This document shows positions 24,293 to 37,692 of a stretch of DNA of 64,000 bases, one piece after another; positions within the stretch are counted from its first letter, which is position 1; each line of letters opens with the position of its first letter. A program made the translations under genes and the position numbers. The stretch is from Antitrichia curtipendula (lineage: Eukaryota; Streptophyta; Bryopsida; Hypnales; Leucodontaceae). The notes beneath the pieces were generated by a model that was given only the letters and a program-made list of their open reading frames with translations, did no database searches and was not told the origin of the DNA. The stretch covers positions 2,418,001 to 2,482,000 of the forward strand of contig OX579633.1 of the NCBI GenBank assembly GCA_951230915.1, written 5' to 3'.

Positions 24293-25239
24293 CCCTCTAA
24301 GGACGATGTGGACCTAAAACATTTGATGGATGACTTCACTATTAACTGTAGAAACAAATAATGCACCTATTGGTTCAAAAATTGGAATATTGGGGTCACT
24401 ATTTGGATCATGAGAGGTTTGGCAAAAAATAGTTATAAAATAGATGATAATTTTGGAAGGGAAATTATCTATTACCAATTCTTTTAGAATGGAAAAGAGC
24501 TCCTTGAAAAGTCTTTGTATTTTTAGCATTCATAATTCCATATTTTCTAGAAATAAATAAATATTTTGAAGAGGCGCACCAATCTTGCTCTTTACATACA
24601 GTATATTTGCATATGGCTTGACCCTATTACCATTTACCAAGGTAGTCAACTAAAATTTTTAAGATTTTTGAATAAATATATGCATTCTTTATTTCTATAG
24701 TTTCTTTGAAAGTCAATTAAAGTTCCAAACTATAATATATACTACAATTAGATCCTTTATCCCTAGTAAGTGTGGAGTTGATTTAAAATTGGAAGTGTTG
24801 TGGGTACCAATTTTTTGCTAATTCTTTAGATAAAGTGGATTGTTAAGTAAATGCTTGAAATTGGTTTAATTCGACTCTAATGAATCCTTTCATTTTGTTA
24901 GGCTTAGAATTGAAGTAGAATTTGATTGTAACAAATGTCATTTTTTTTGTTAAGCTTGGATTTGAATTAGAATTTAAATGTGATAAATGACATCTTTTGT
25001 CATAAGAAGTGAAGTCAACTATTCAAACTTCAATTGGAGTTGACCATTCAAGATTGATTTGAAGTAGAATTGGCTTTAAATTTGATGTTCAATGATAGAG
25101 TTGATAGGTGTTGAATAGAAATAGAAATAGATTGTTTGACATAACATTTTTGCAAGCATTTTGACATGCAAGGATGGATAGTTTTTGAACAATATTATAG
25201 TTGAGCAATAAGTCCTCTACAATATTATTTAACTTTAGT

Positions 25240-25990
25240 TTAAACCCTAAACGCCTAAATTATATTTTTTTGGCAACATAGCAATTTTGGACACCTCACT
25301 ACAAATGGAATTTTTGTTTTTTTGTTTGGAATTTTTACACAACATGTGCTCAAGGAGTAGATTTAAGGTGCAACAATTTTCATAACTTTTGACTACATGT
25401 TAAAAACTCATTGCATGATATGTGATTTTTAATGCTCAATGAACAGCTCGAGCAGCTTAAAAGAAATCATTTTCTTAAGAAATAAAAATTTGAATTCGGT
25501 TTCTTAGATTTATATATGCATGGAAAGCTTTGAATCATTCCATTTTGATTGACAAGATGAAAGGTATGAGGAATTTTGGGTTGCAGGTATTTAGGGAATC
25601 TCTACTCTAAAATAAACTTGAAGTCCTTTATTTAACTCAATTTTTAGTATATTAAAAATAAAAATAAAAGCATCAAATGTACATATTATGGAGAGTAAAA
25701 ATTTGTATGATTTACACATTTTTGTATAAAAAATTTAAGAAGAAGAAATCTAACTACTTGGGAAGAATTGAAAATACTTCTTTTTGAAATCCAAGAGACA
25801 AGATCTCACAATTGGTAAGGTTTCCTATTCTGAAATTTTAAGAGGGTATACTCTAACAAGTTAACTAAATGATCCTAGAGTTGAATTTGTTAATGAATAA
25901 ACAAAGATGAAGATTTTAGCCTTGCTTGAGGCTTAAGTACTTTTGAAGCAACTTTGGGCCTAAAAACACCGTATGTGCTTTAATAGTTAA
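25240..25990. mobile_element. TTAA-flanked element, copy 5 (inverted relative to copy 1)
   Basis: TTAA lies at 25240-25243 and 25987-25990. The ends read AACCCTAAACGCC on the left and GTGCTTTAATAGTTAA on the right. The interior around 25500-25640 is the reverse complement of 1300-1430 in copy 1, including AAAGCTTTGAATCATTCCAT and CTACTCTAAAATAAACTT. It is non-coding. Confidence 0.55.
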
Positions 25991-27116
25991 CTTTTGTAGC
26001 ACTATTAATGAAGAATAATTTGTCATTTATTATTTATATGAAGAAAGATTCTTCCTTTCATTTTCAAGAATGTTATAGAAATTTGGATTCCAATTTTCTT
26101 ATTTACAATCCAAAATAGACCATGACTCTACCATTTATTCAAATTTATTCTTGAGCACAAAATAATTGTCATATATTGGGAATATCTTCTATAATGGCTA
26201 CAAAAAGGAAGTAATTTATACTTGATGCAAAGGCGTTTCCACTTGCTATGTGGACCAATATAGGGAATCCATCTATAGACAAATTTTACATTCAAAACAT
26301 ATATTTAAAATCAAATTTGTCGCATTCCGTTGCATTTGCTTGCATAGGACATGTCTCTAAAGTACATGATGTAGTTTATGACAAGTTTTGGTTTCCATGA
26401 TCATTAGCAATACTTGCATTTGCAAATATGTGCAAAATGGGTTTCAAGCAGTGGAAACCGACTAAGAATTTAACAAATAACTTATAGGAAAATACCAAGG
26501 GAACTTGGTTGCCCCCTCTTTTTTACGTTAATTAAACCTTGAAAGTTCTACTTGGACTAAATTGTCACAATCATTGTCATTACAAAATTAAATTGAAATT
26601 TGATTGTAAGAGATTTTATTTTGGTGTACGAAAAATTGGTTGTTGAGCACATGGCTTCAAATCGAAGTGTGAAATTTGATAGATTCTACATTTTTTCTTA
26701 AGATCTTGCTTGAAATTTTCAAAAAGTAAAATTTGATTTTTTCAAGTGAAGTAAAATAACTTGTGACAATTTCACCTTTTTGTAAGTGAAGCATATTGTT
26801 TAAAATTTGGCTTGAGGTATAGTTGAAGTCAAATTTGTCTTTTGATAGATTCTACTTTTTTTTTTGGTAAAGTAGACAATTTAAGATGTGACTTGACATT
26901 GAAGTGAAACCTAATTGTTCAAATGAAGTAGAAGTTGTTTATAAACGATTATATGTTTTGTAGGTGAATTGTTTTGATGAGATTTGGCTCAAGGTTGAAG
27001 CCACTCTTTGTCTCTGGGACAAATTCCACCTTTTTGTTGGTAAAGTAAACAATTCAAGGTGTGACTTGAGTTTGAAATGAAATTGAAAATCACAACATGA
27101 AAATATTTTGTAGGTG
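25991..27116. other. AT-rich intergenic DNA, nothing recognised
   Basis: Diffuse repetition of GTGAAGTAGAATTT-like words from about 26640 onward leads into the tandem array at 27117. No gene is visible. Confidence 0.4.
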
Positions 27117-27272
27117 AAGTAGACTATTGAAGATTGGGTGTGAAGTAGACTGTTCAAGATTGGGTGTGAAGTAGACTGTTCAAGATTGGGTGTGAAGTAG
27201 ATTGTTCAAGATTGGGTGTGAAGTAGATTGTTCAAGATTTGATGTGAAGTAAACTATTCAAGATGTGGCTTG
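27117..27272 (+). repeat. Six tandem copies of a 26-bp unit
   Basis: Units start at 27117, 27143, 27169, 27195, 27221 and 27247, each a variant of AAGTAGACTGTTCAAGATTG plus GGTGTG. The central units are identical or differ by one base and the outer ones are more diverged. Confidence 0.85.
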
Positions 27273-28085
27273 AAGTTGAAGTGAAATTTCACTATTCAAT
27301 TTTGACTCAGATACCATCTTTTTGTTGGTGAAGCAAAGTGATGAAGATTCGGTCTGAAATTGAAGTGAAATTTGACTATTAAAGGCAAAGTTCATAGGAA
27401 TTGAATGAAATTTTTGTTGATTATTTAACTCTCAACATAATTGAACATGATCGAATGGAAGAATACTAATACTTTTGAACAATAATTCCTTCAAAATATA
27501 CCACTAATAGTCTTAATATGAGCTCAAATGTGACCAATAGGCTTAACTCTAAATAGTGATAGGCTTGTCAATTTCTTCTCGGAGGTCAATAAGTAGACTA
27601 GCTTTGAAGAATCTGCTAGAATCAATAAGTATGACATTTTTGGATCCTATCAGTGTCAATGCACCTTGAAGGTAAGATTCTTCATCTAAACGTCATTGTT
27701 TGCACAAGGTATCGTCTCTTTGACTTTAAAAGTCGCAAACTTAGAGATTCCAAGCACCTCGTACATAGTTTCAACATACTAAAAGAATTGTGGGTTCCTT
27801 TCTTAAGTGGTCATTGGGTGGATCCGGATGTGGTTAAAGCCGCGACTGTGATGGTTTGTGACTAGGAAAGACCAATTCCAAATCTCTTTGCCGGCCTTCC
27901 AATGAGGACGCCCTTATGTAGATTTGAATCCGGATCTTTATATCTTAAATTCAAAATAATCTACAACTTCATTTTATTCCAATTTTACTCTCGAACTTAA
28001 ATCAATGGTCGTATGTTAAGAGTACTTTCAACTATTTATTGATGCATACACTAAGCTACTCAAAACAAAGAACACCGTAATTTGA

Positions 28086-28097
28086 TATATATAAAGG
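28086..28097 (+). promoter_or_regulatory. Candidate TATA box of the MORC gene
   Basis: TATATATAAAGG matches the plant TATA consensus and lies at the boundary between AT-rich repeats and the GC-richer MORC leader. A start site about 30 bp downstream, near 28120-28130, would give a leader of about 1.7 kb before the ATG, unless a leader intron shortens it. This is positional inference only. Confidence 0.35.
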
Positions 28098-28129
28098 CCT
28101 TTTCATTCTGAAGAAGTCATCAACTGAAC

Positions 28130-29798
28130 ACAAAAGCTTGGGAAACAAATTTGTCACATTCTTCCCCCCAACTCACTTTAGTTCATGACAAGTTTTGATT
28201 TTGATGATCATTAGCAGTGCAGGCATTTGCGAACAGGTACGGAACGGTGTTGGAGCGTTGAGAAACCCGTAGGGAACCCCACGGGGAACTTCGTCTTCCT
28301 CCTTGTGTTCGTTCACTAAACCTCGGGACCTCTGCCGGGTCTAAACTTCCACGAACATCGTTGTTACGAAACTAACAGTCACCAAGCCCGCATGTAGGCC
28401 GTCGCGGTCGCTGGGTGTCGATTGGAGTTCGTGACCGGGCGCACGGTGTTGCGGTGCAGCTGTGAAGCTCTTCCGTGGCCAATTTGGTGCCGTATCGTAG
28501 CAGTTACGCCTTGCCCAGGGTTTCGAAGGTAACGGGACGTGTGTTGCTGTCCGTGGGGTTGCTGTGAGTTCGGACAAGCGTGTGTCGATGGTGCGTCGTT
28601 TCAGTGGAATTTTGGTGGTCTAGGTAACGTATTGGTGGTTCTTTGGTTGGACCGGAGACCTTCCGTTTCTTTTTTTCTTCCTCTGGTTGCGCGGCGTCGG
28701 GTTTAGAGGCGGAGCGTGCGCGTGCTTGTGAAAATGCTGGTTGGCTGAGGGTGCGGATATAGTTCCTTCTCGTGCAGATGTAATATTTGAATGCATTCGG
28801 AATAAGAAGTAAGGGAAATGAGGGACTGGCACGAGTGCAAGAGTGAAGAACTGGAAGCAGAGTGAGGAGCTGAAAGCTTCGTTTTTCGGTGCGGATGCCT
28901 GTTTGTGGCGTTGTTGGTGAAGAGTACAATTGAAGTTAGCAGGTGTTGGAGGGGTCCGGACAAAGGAGCGGTGGTGCTTCCAAGGTCAGGTTGTGTTGTT
29001 CTGTGCTGAATTGACCGGGGGAAGTCAACACTGGTTTTCGCTATCCGCCGGTTCGTGTAATCTTATTGCCAATGCTCCGCTGTAGACGTAGCGTTGTGCA
29101 ACAGCTGGTAGCTGCCATTTCGAAGCGCCGCGTTAGTGCAGTGGGAGAAGACTATTGGGACAGGGGCTGTGTTTGCTTTGCAATGCTGGAATGCTCGTCG
29201 TACAGAGGTTCACTCGCTTGTGAACTATAATCCTTTCCCTACATCCACACCAGGGTTTCCCGACCAGGAATCGGTACGGGAGTATATTTACGCTAAAAAG
29301 AGTCTCCAAGTTCTTTGTAGAGCTGGCCCCGACGGCGGTTGTTTCTTTCAGGTTATTCAGGATTTATCTGGTTCTGTGCCCTTCAAACTGCGTTCGCTAC
29401 ATTAACTGACTTGCTCTGTTGGCAACGAGGAGGTTTTTATTGGAGAGTTTGATTGGGGTACGTTAGGACCGAAATTAGGCAGAATATATTTCTCTAAATT
29501 TCAGTTGGTATCGTTACAAGGATAGCACTCTTTGGAACTGAGAAGGGAGCTTCATCGTTGGGAAACAATGCATAGAGTACTGCAATGCACGTAGACTTGC
29601 AGGTCAAATCCTATTCCGTGATTGCAAGAATGCTGTGTTCCCAATGAGCGGCCGAAGTTTGAGAGCTGTACTATCGAAGGACACTGTGTAACGAATCTGG
29701 AGCGAACTCACGAGGCAAAGTCGACTTTGTGGACATTTCTCAATGTTCAGGTCCGTCCCGAGTGCCACATATTGACTTAAAGCATAGAAGGTGCAGCA
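28130..29798 (+). other. GC-rich 5' leader/promoter region of the MORC gene
   Basis: Composition shifts sharply to GC-rich, CpG-containing sequence immediately before the MORC start codon. Frames on either strand here are short and unrecognisable, and those on the minus strand are Ser/Thr/Pro-rich shadows. I cannot tell leader from promoter, nor exclude a leader intron. Confidence 0.4.
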
Positions 29799-32700
29799 AT
29801 GTCTGCACCGGGGGCAGTGAAGAGGGAAGACGAGACGGACGATGTGTACGAACTTAGTTCCAGCAGCACCAACAGCGAGGATCCCCGAGAGGGAGAGGAG
29901 CTCGGTAAAAGGGTGAGTCCATCAGAAAACCCTTGGGGCGAGCAGGCTTTCGTGCAGAAGAAGCAGAAGCTCGAGCCTGTGGATGATTTGCGTTTGAACG
30001 CTTGGAGGTATGAGGATTTGAAGAACCAAGCCCAACGAGATTTGGAGATTGGTCATGAAGTGAAGGTCGCTTCTCCGGTTGCCTTGCCCTTTTTCCCTCA
30101 ACCCTCCCCGGAGGACCCTGCGGTAACGAGAACTAGTTGCAAGCAGTTCTGGAAAGCAGGGGACTATGAAGGCCAGCCTGCTGTTTCCATGCAGCAAGCA
30201 GGTGAATATTCCTGTTACTTGAAGCATGGGGAGATCTGGTATACCGTATTCGTGTTGTATCCAATGAGAGCGTCTGTATTTTCCAAATTTAAACTGTTTC
30301 TCTCTCTTGAATGTTGATGTCTTAGTGTTATGGATGTGAATTGGGGAAGAGTGGTGCTCAGGAGACGCGGAGTGCATGTTCTTTTGAGGGAATTGAGCAG
30401 TTGCTTGTATTTCTTGGTCTTGTGTGCCCTGAGGCACACTCTTCCCGCCGTTCATTGTAACATGAAAGGACAATTCGTGTCGAGAGCAGTTTTCTATGTT
30501 GCAGCTCGGAGTATTTGTTTTTCGATTATGTGTGCGTGGAGTGCTTTGCTTCGGAGACACCCAGTGTCTGTTTTATGGCGAGAGTGAAGCGGAGATGCAC
30601 ATTTCCTGTTGCCGATACGTTTGAAGTATTTGCTCACTGCTATGGGAAACGACCTTATCTGACCCGTTTGTGATTTCCGCATCCAGGTGGAATTGACCAC
30701 GTTAGGGTTCACCCGAAGTTTCTGCACTCCAATGCGACCAGTCACAGATGGGCCCTTGGGGGTACACTCCACTTCCACATGGTTTTCTTGATGTTTTTGG
30801 CGAGAGATTAAGTTCGACTTCTTCCACTGGCGGGTCTTTATGATACGCAGTGTTCGCTGGAAATGATTTTTTACGTTACTTACGTTCCTCTCTAAATCTG
30901 TTTCCACGTTGGGGATGCGATTTTCTTAAGATTGAGTTCTTGTTGTCGCAAATGGAGGCTGTACTGGACTACCTGGAGTGGAAGTCTAATTGAGGATTGT
31001 GTGTTTTGCAGCTGTTGCCGAGTTAGTGGACAATGCCGTGGACGAGGTATGTTTCTTCAGCTGCAACAGGATGTTTCGGAAGGGAGCATAAATTGTCTTC
31101 TTAGATGTTGTGGTTCTCCTTCCTTCCTTGGTTTAGATGACCCTCCAGTTCGGCTTTTCTCCGTCCAGTCGTTGCTATTTTTACTTGCACAGAAATTTTG
31201 GAGCTGTGCAGTACATCACCTTAAGGCAAGGAGCTGTACTGGACTTGAATCTCGGTGCTATCCTATTTTGCATTATACTTGAGTTCTTCGTTGCCAATGT
31301 GTTTATGTTTGGATGTAGGTTGTGAATGGCGCATCATTTGTGAATGTGGATGTTGGCTTGCACCCTAGAAATCGCTCCCCAATGCTTGTGATTGAGGGTA
31401 AGCAGTTCCAGTACTATCATTTGCTTCAGTTTATCTGTTTACTCGATTTTATTGGGGTTAGCCCTCCATTGACGTTATTTTTATACGTATATTGTATCTC
31501 TTGGTATTAGTGTCATGTTTGGTATCCATCTCAGTGAGCGCATTGTCAGGTTTATCATGTGGTTTGGTTCCATTCATGTCTTCAGTACATTTTTATTTTT
31601 GGGGTAGATTTACTTTTGTCTTCTGGAGCTGTCTTACTACGTGGTGTTTTACTTCTTTGTTTTCACACTTGGTTTTCAGATGATGGTGGTGGGATGACTC
31701 CCGATCGAATGCGTCAATGCATGTCCCTTGGGTACTCTGCCAAGAGCAAAAGTGCAAACACTATTGGTCAATGTTCGTACTGCTACCGCACAACTTACTG
31801 TCTTCATAGATCGTTGGTTATTTTCTCTGTTTTGCAGCCTATATGTAGCGATTTTTTGGTTTCTACATAATTTCCATCACATTCTTTTGTCGGTCTCTTC
31901 TTTGCTGGCGTTTGAAGTTGCGCATATGTGTCTTTTTCTCTGGGCCAGCTTCTGCGTTTCGCTGCCTGGGTTAGATTTGACTCGAGCTTTCTTGCAGACG
32001 GAAATGGTTTCAAGACGAGTACCATGCGCCTTGGAGCGGATGTGATTGTCTTTTCTCGATCTCGTGCTTCCAATGGGCACAGGTAGATCGTTAGCCCTTG
32101 GGTTTTTGGAAATCTTTTACTTGGATCGTATCCTAGCATGTCTGTTTCTTCATAGATTCTATCCATGTCTGCTTTGAGTCACCTTATCAGTTGTTCCTCG
32201 TGAGAGCTGAGTATGCAAGCCCGACAGAGTGGTGCCACTCCTAGTCGTTTGATAGTTTGCGGATTATAATCTTTTGTTCACAAGGTCGGGGTCTTTTCCG
32301 GGGTTGCCTGACAGAGCAACTCAGAGCATCGGCATGCTATCTTTCACTTTTCTTCGGCAAACTGGGCATGATGATATTGTTGTTCCAATGGTGAGTGCCG
32401 TCGGTTCCATGAAAGATGATTTCCACTTCTTATCCATGCAGCTTTTGTGGATGCTGGTAGAACCTTGCCTTCACTAGAGACTAGATGGGTGTTTTGAGCT
32501 TGTTACTAGTGAAGACCTTCCTGAATAGGATTTTTTCTGCCGTCTGTTGTAGGGATTGTGGACCACCTTCGTTTGAGAATTTGTGCGCCAAGTCTTTAGG
32601 TTTTTCAATCTTGAGTTTGTGTTAGTTTTTCATCTTCGCCAGGTGCTATTCACCTTATGATGAATTTTGTTTGTAGAGAATTTTCTCTGAAGAGTTCCTT

Positions 32701-35700
32701 AATTTGTGCAGATTGACTACGAAATTGGAGATGGGGAGGTGTGGAAGATGCTTAGGACCACTTTGAACGATTGGACCCACAACTTGGAAACCATTCGAAG
32801 CTGGTCTCCTTATGGTAGCGAGGAAGATTTGTTTGAGCAGGTGTGTTTGTTTACCAGCTATGAAAAGTTCTCGAAGATAGTAGGAGCCATGTATGGTCTG
32901 GGATCATGAAGAACGCGGGAGTTTCTCTTGAGCACTTTTACTAAGTGCTATGACGCCGCAATGAGAAGAAATGTTGTTTCAGAAATCTGAGACCGTTTCT
33001 CTTGAATGCGTGCCCATCGTCGTGACTTCAGAGTCTTGGACGTGTCTGTTAGTCGAGTATGTAATGTCGAATTTGAAAGGTCTCTTTGTGATGGAGGGCA
33101 ATTTCATGGTACAGGACGTTTATCCCATTTTTTCTTGTTCTGCAGTTTGTAGGAATGAAGGACCATGGTACCAAGATCATTCTGTATAATCTTTGGGAGG
33201 ACGATCAAGGCCAAGTCGAGCTGGACTTTGAAACTGACCCCTATGTGCGGACCTTAAGCTTTCGCCTCATGATCATTTGTCCTCTCGTTTGAGATTCCTT
33301 TTGTGCAGATCTGCTTCGATTTGTAAGACGTTTTATGAGTGACTTCAGACTTTTGGCACCTTCGTCGTTTGGTGTGGTTCATATTCGTGTTGCCAAGGCA
33401 GCGCGTGATATCTGATTGTTTTCTTTATTCTAGGATATTCAAATCAGGGGAGCCAATCGTGACGAGAAGAAGATTTCCATGGCTCTGCGTTTTCCCCACT
33501 CTCGCCATTTTCTCACCTACCGTCACTCTTTGAGGGTATCTCCCATTTCCTGTGCAGCTTCCGGTGTCTCGTGCTCTCCACACTGTCTTTCTTTATTCCT
33601 TTTGCATGTCATGGAACCAAGCTGATACCGTTTGGGAGGAAGCGAAAGCCTTCCTGATCCTGTTCCATGTTGACCCTGGAAGGTCCCAGGAGCCCGAGTT
33701 AGGCCTTCTGTTTCTGTGTCAGTTTTGCAGAGTCCCTACGCGGAACTTTTTTTGTTGAAATTTATTTATTTTTTTGACGCACGCATGCAATGTCTTTACT
33801 GGACCTGCTGATATGCAATTGGTCCCGAACTGACTTATGTTTTCCACAGTATGGTCAGTTGAGTTCGTCATCCGTGAACCATGGGTTTGTGATCTTTTTT
33901 ACGGGTTAATATTTAAGCTGTTTCCCCATCCGATCGTGTTGTTGGTGTGGCAGAGTTATGTCTCCATATTGTATTTGCGAATGCCACCTGGCTTTCGAAT
34001 CCTTCTCCGTGGAAAAGAAGTTCACCACCACAACCTTGTGGATGACTTGATGTACACCCAAGAGCTGACATATAGGCCGCAGAGTGGGGCTGATCATGTT
34101 ACCCGAGAAACGGATGTGAGTGCCTGGTCGTGATTTTTTGTCCGTTCAGTATGGATGCAATGTTTAGGTCTGTTGGTTGTTTTCCTCGAAACCTACATGT
34201 GCGTGTATCGATTACGATGTCGAAGAGCTCCTTATTCCTGCAGTATGTGTAGTAATTATGTGATGTTGCAGATGGTGGCCGTTGTGACCATCGGGTTTGT
34301 GAAGGATGCTAAGGACCATGTAAATATACAAGGCTTCAACGTTTACCACAAGAACCGACTAATTAAGGTGCATATTGTACTTTTACTTCATTCTATGGAT
34401 TTGTAGGGCTGGAGTGAAGAGATCTCTTTTCTGTTTCGTCTCTTTGAACCTATTGCTTCGACGAACGTTTGTGTCTTCTTAGGTGGTGTTGCTTTAGAAT
34501 GTATCTGGTACCGAGTTTATGATATGGCTGTAGCACATGAGATGTTGGATGGACAGCTGATTTCTACCTTTTCTCCTTTTCGCAGCCATTTTGGAAAATT
34601 TGGAATTGCACTGGCAGCGATGGTCGAGGCATCATAGGTAAGCTCATGTCTTGCTCGTGCGACTTCGCGAAATATTGCAATGAGCTTCTTACTAAACAGC
34701 TGTGAATGAATATCCAGCAGAATCCGTTCGTCTTTTCTTGAGACTTCGGTGTAGCCTGGATCATTCGACCTTCTAGGGAATCTGAATCAGAGCATTGTGA
34801 GGACTGAATTATGGAAATGTTGTCTATTCAGATGATTGACCACACCCAGTACTGTGAATTCCTTAAAAGAATTACTGCATAAGGTTGGCAGTTACAAATT
34901 GTTCATATAGTTGTATGTATAATCTAGGGAGAACCTTGCTGAGACCTGTTAATACAGACGCCTTTACACAGTTCGTATCGCTTTGCAAATACTATGACTA
35001 CACGAAGGATGACAGGACCTGAGAATCGTGACCTTTTTGTATCCGTCTCGTTGCACGCCGCGTGATTTGCTCGTGACAAGCGTGCAATTCCCATGTAGAT
35101 AGACTGGGATCATTGATAGGAGCTCGGCTATTGTTCTTCACGTGACCTTGGACTGTTCTTTCTTGCAGGGGTGCTCGAGGCGAACTTTGTGGAACCTGCT
35201 CATGACAAGCAAGGGTTTGAGCGTACGACAGTGCTGTCGCGATTAGAGTCACGCTTGTTGCAGATGCAGAAGAACTACTGGTTCGTTTCTTTATTCTTTT
35301 GCTCCACTGCACGTTCCTAAACTCTTCCTCCGACCTTTTTCACTGCGATGTTGTAATGTCTAATACCCCTCGACGTGCTTCCTTGCAGGAGCAATAATTG
35401 TCATAAAGTGGGCTATGTGAGCAAAAAGAGTAAGAAGAAGATTATCCCGCCTGCTCCTCTACCTGGAGGTGTGTCTATTTTCCCTTCTAGCACTTGATGA
35501 AGTCTAAGTTTCTGACTCTCGTAACGGCATCCGAATGTTGCACACCCGAATATTTCGAAGCACGGATTTTTCGGCGTAGCCGTCTTGAAAGCCTAGGCAT
35601 TTGTTTCGAGATGTTTGGTGCTTGGTGTGGACCTTTCTTGTCTAACTCTCTCTTTCGAATTTGAGTCTTCGATGTTGAATTTTTGGTTGTCGCCGTGTTT

Positions 35701-37692
35701 GCGTTGTAGTGCGTGTGTTCAATCAACTATGTTTTCTTTGGTGTGTTTTCTCATTGCTGGAATTTTCTTGATGTCCAGAGGGCGTTATGAATAGGGGTCA
35801 AGGTTCAAGCATGTCATCTCCAATATCAGATCCTCACGCAGAACTGCGCCTCTCTTTGCCATCCAACTCGATGAGTGAAGGACAGAGGGGTGGAGGGGTT
35901 TTGCGAACTTATGGAGAGGGTACATTAGGAAGGTTACGACTTGAAATTGAACCTGCTCCTGCTATATCTCGAAGTGGGTCACTGACCAACGGCACCTCCG
36001 TTGCCAAGGTTCTCTCGCCACTTTTAAAGTTTCCGATTTTCCGTTTGATTACTTAATCGTGATACTTGCAACAGCAGCCCAATCTCGGCAATTGTCATTC
36101 TGAGTGCTATTTGCAAGGTCGTTTGTGATTGGACGTGATTATTGTGTTCTCTGCTAAACTCGTTTTGTTTCAGGGTAATGAGCCTGGTCCCAAGGAGACT
36201 GCTCCTAGCCGGAAATCGTTGGAAGATCTTGGCAGAATGGTACTTTTTGTGAGCAGGGTTCTGTTGATCTTAGAGTTCTGTATCTGTTGTTCTTTTTAGT
36301 TCTTCTGCTCGGTTGGGGTCCTAGGTCATCATGTTCACCGTCGAATGTGTCGACACAATGCTGTCTGTTTCAATGGCTCTTAATCTCACTTGTGCTGGTT
36401 GGTTCAGTTCGTGAGGAGGGCTGCTGCTGCCGAGGTTTCTCATCCTCCCCAGTGTCAACAGCAGCGTCCGGCCACTTCGAATGGGCATAGGGCCTCCGTG
36501 GAACTGGAGATATTGAAGCAACTCAAAGATGAGAATGATCACATTCGAGAAAGGTTACTATCCGAAAGTGTTCCATCTCTTCGCTACATGGATGCTCCAG
36601 TAGAATGCTTTTCGAGTTGTATCCCTCTCTTTCTGGCTTGCGCTGGAGTGCTGAAAGGACGTCAGTTTCGTTTCATCGCCGATAGTCCACAAACGAAGAA
36701 TTGTGACGTGTATCTTGCCAGAACTAGTACCGTTATAGATTTTGGTATAAGGCCGGGCGGCCTGAACCGTGTCGTAGAAATGGAACATTTTCAGTGTAGC
36801 GAAATTGACGTTGAAAACAGTACCTGCTCCTCCTCGGTCCCTGTTTGAGTACAGTAGTCCTAAGAGTGTGTGTGACATTTTTTTCCCTGTGCGCTGTCTT
36901 CAGATGCCGTAGGTTGGAGGAACAGAGTGAGCAGAGTCTGATGTTTGAAATTGACCGGAACCGTAAATTAGAGACTCAGGTAAATCGTCTTTCCCTGGCA
37001 ACTTGGCAGTTCCTATATTTGGTCTGTAGTGTTTATTTCTTGGGTTGGACCGCTATTCTTCGTTTCGTTTATTTGTCAGTATGCTGAAACATGGACCCGG
37101 GATAGCTGATCTTTTTCGTATGGCTAGAGCAGCTTCTAGATTTAGAGCAGCAACAGGCGGTTTTCAGGCGAAATCTGGAGAAATGTGTTCGAGATCGGGA
37201 CAGCCTTCACCATGCCTTGAAGGAGGAGCGCCTCCTTCGCGAAAGTGACGATGAAGAGATGAGAAAGAAGCTGAAGGTCTGTTTGTATTTGATTGTAGCA
37301 AGATTATTTTTCTGCACATTCTCTTTCTGGTGTTATTATTTTGCAGTAGGTTTTTGAAGTGCGGAAATGTCCCGAAGTGTCCTCGTCCATTTGTAGGAGT
37401 CGAAACGCATCATTTAGGACGTTTCAAGGAAGTCCATGAATTGTAGCACTTGAACGAAGAAATCATGCTCGAAATGTTTAGGAGCGAGTGACCGTTTTAG
37501 TTTGGAAGTTCCTAGAATCGAGTGTTGGAATTCTTTGTTTAGCTTGATGGCTCTGGAGTTGAGCTGTCCCTGTGCCATGCAACTGTCCAATATTCAGCTT
37601 CATAATCGGCCGTTTATTTGCACCAGGTGGCCCTTCTACGCGTGCGAGAGCTGGAATCTGAAAACCACCGCCTGCGTTTCTCGAGGTGTTGA
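29799..37692 (+). CDS. MORC: MORC-family GHKL ATPase, complete, 21 exons, 801 aa
   Basis: Exons join in phase at 29799-30201, 30687-30761, 31012-31046, 31319-31397, 31680-31772, 31998-32082, 32315-32390, 32712-32840, 33146-33244, 33434-33535, 33954-34115, 34272-34367, 34586-34637, 35169-35280, 35389-35468, 35779-36008, 36174-36239, 36408-36553, 36904-36979, 37133-37276 and 37627-37692, all with GT-AG introns. The acidic N-terminus is followed by KQFWKAGDYEG. ATPase motifs are ELVDNAVDE (residues 163-171), DDGGGM (198-203) and GNGFKTSTMRLG (230-241). An S5-like fold follows (about 300-500), with MPPGFRILLRGKEV, then a Lys-rich linker and a C-terminal coiled coil (about 660-801). Plant MORCs act in the nucleus in transposon silencing, RNA-directed DNA methylation and immunity by compacting chromatin as ATP-gated dimers. 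Length and order fit the family. The start of exon 20 (37133 or 37130) is the least certain boundary. All catalytic residues are present. Confidence 0.92.

Noticed and set aside
27117..27272. CRISPR-like array
   Set aside because: The 26-bp units are contiguous without unique spacers and lie in a plant nuclear context.
28504..28963. Overlapping minus-strand frames ahead of MORC
   Set aside because: They are Ser/His/Pro-rich with no recognisable domain, and are consistent with antisense of a GC-rich leader.
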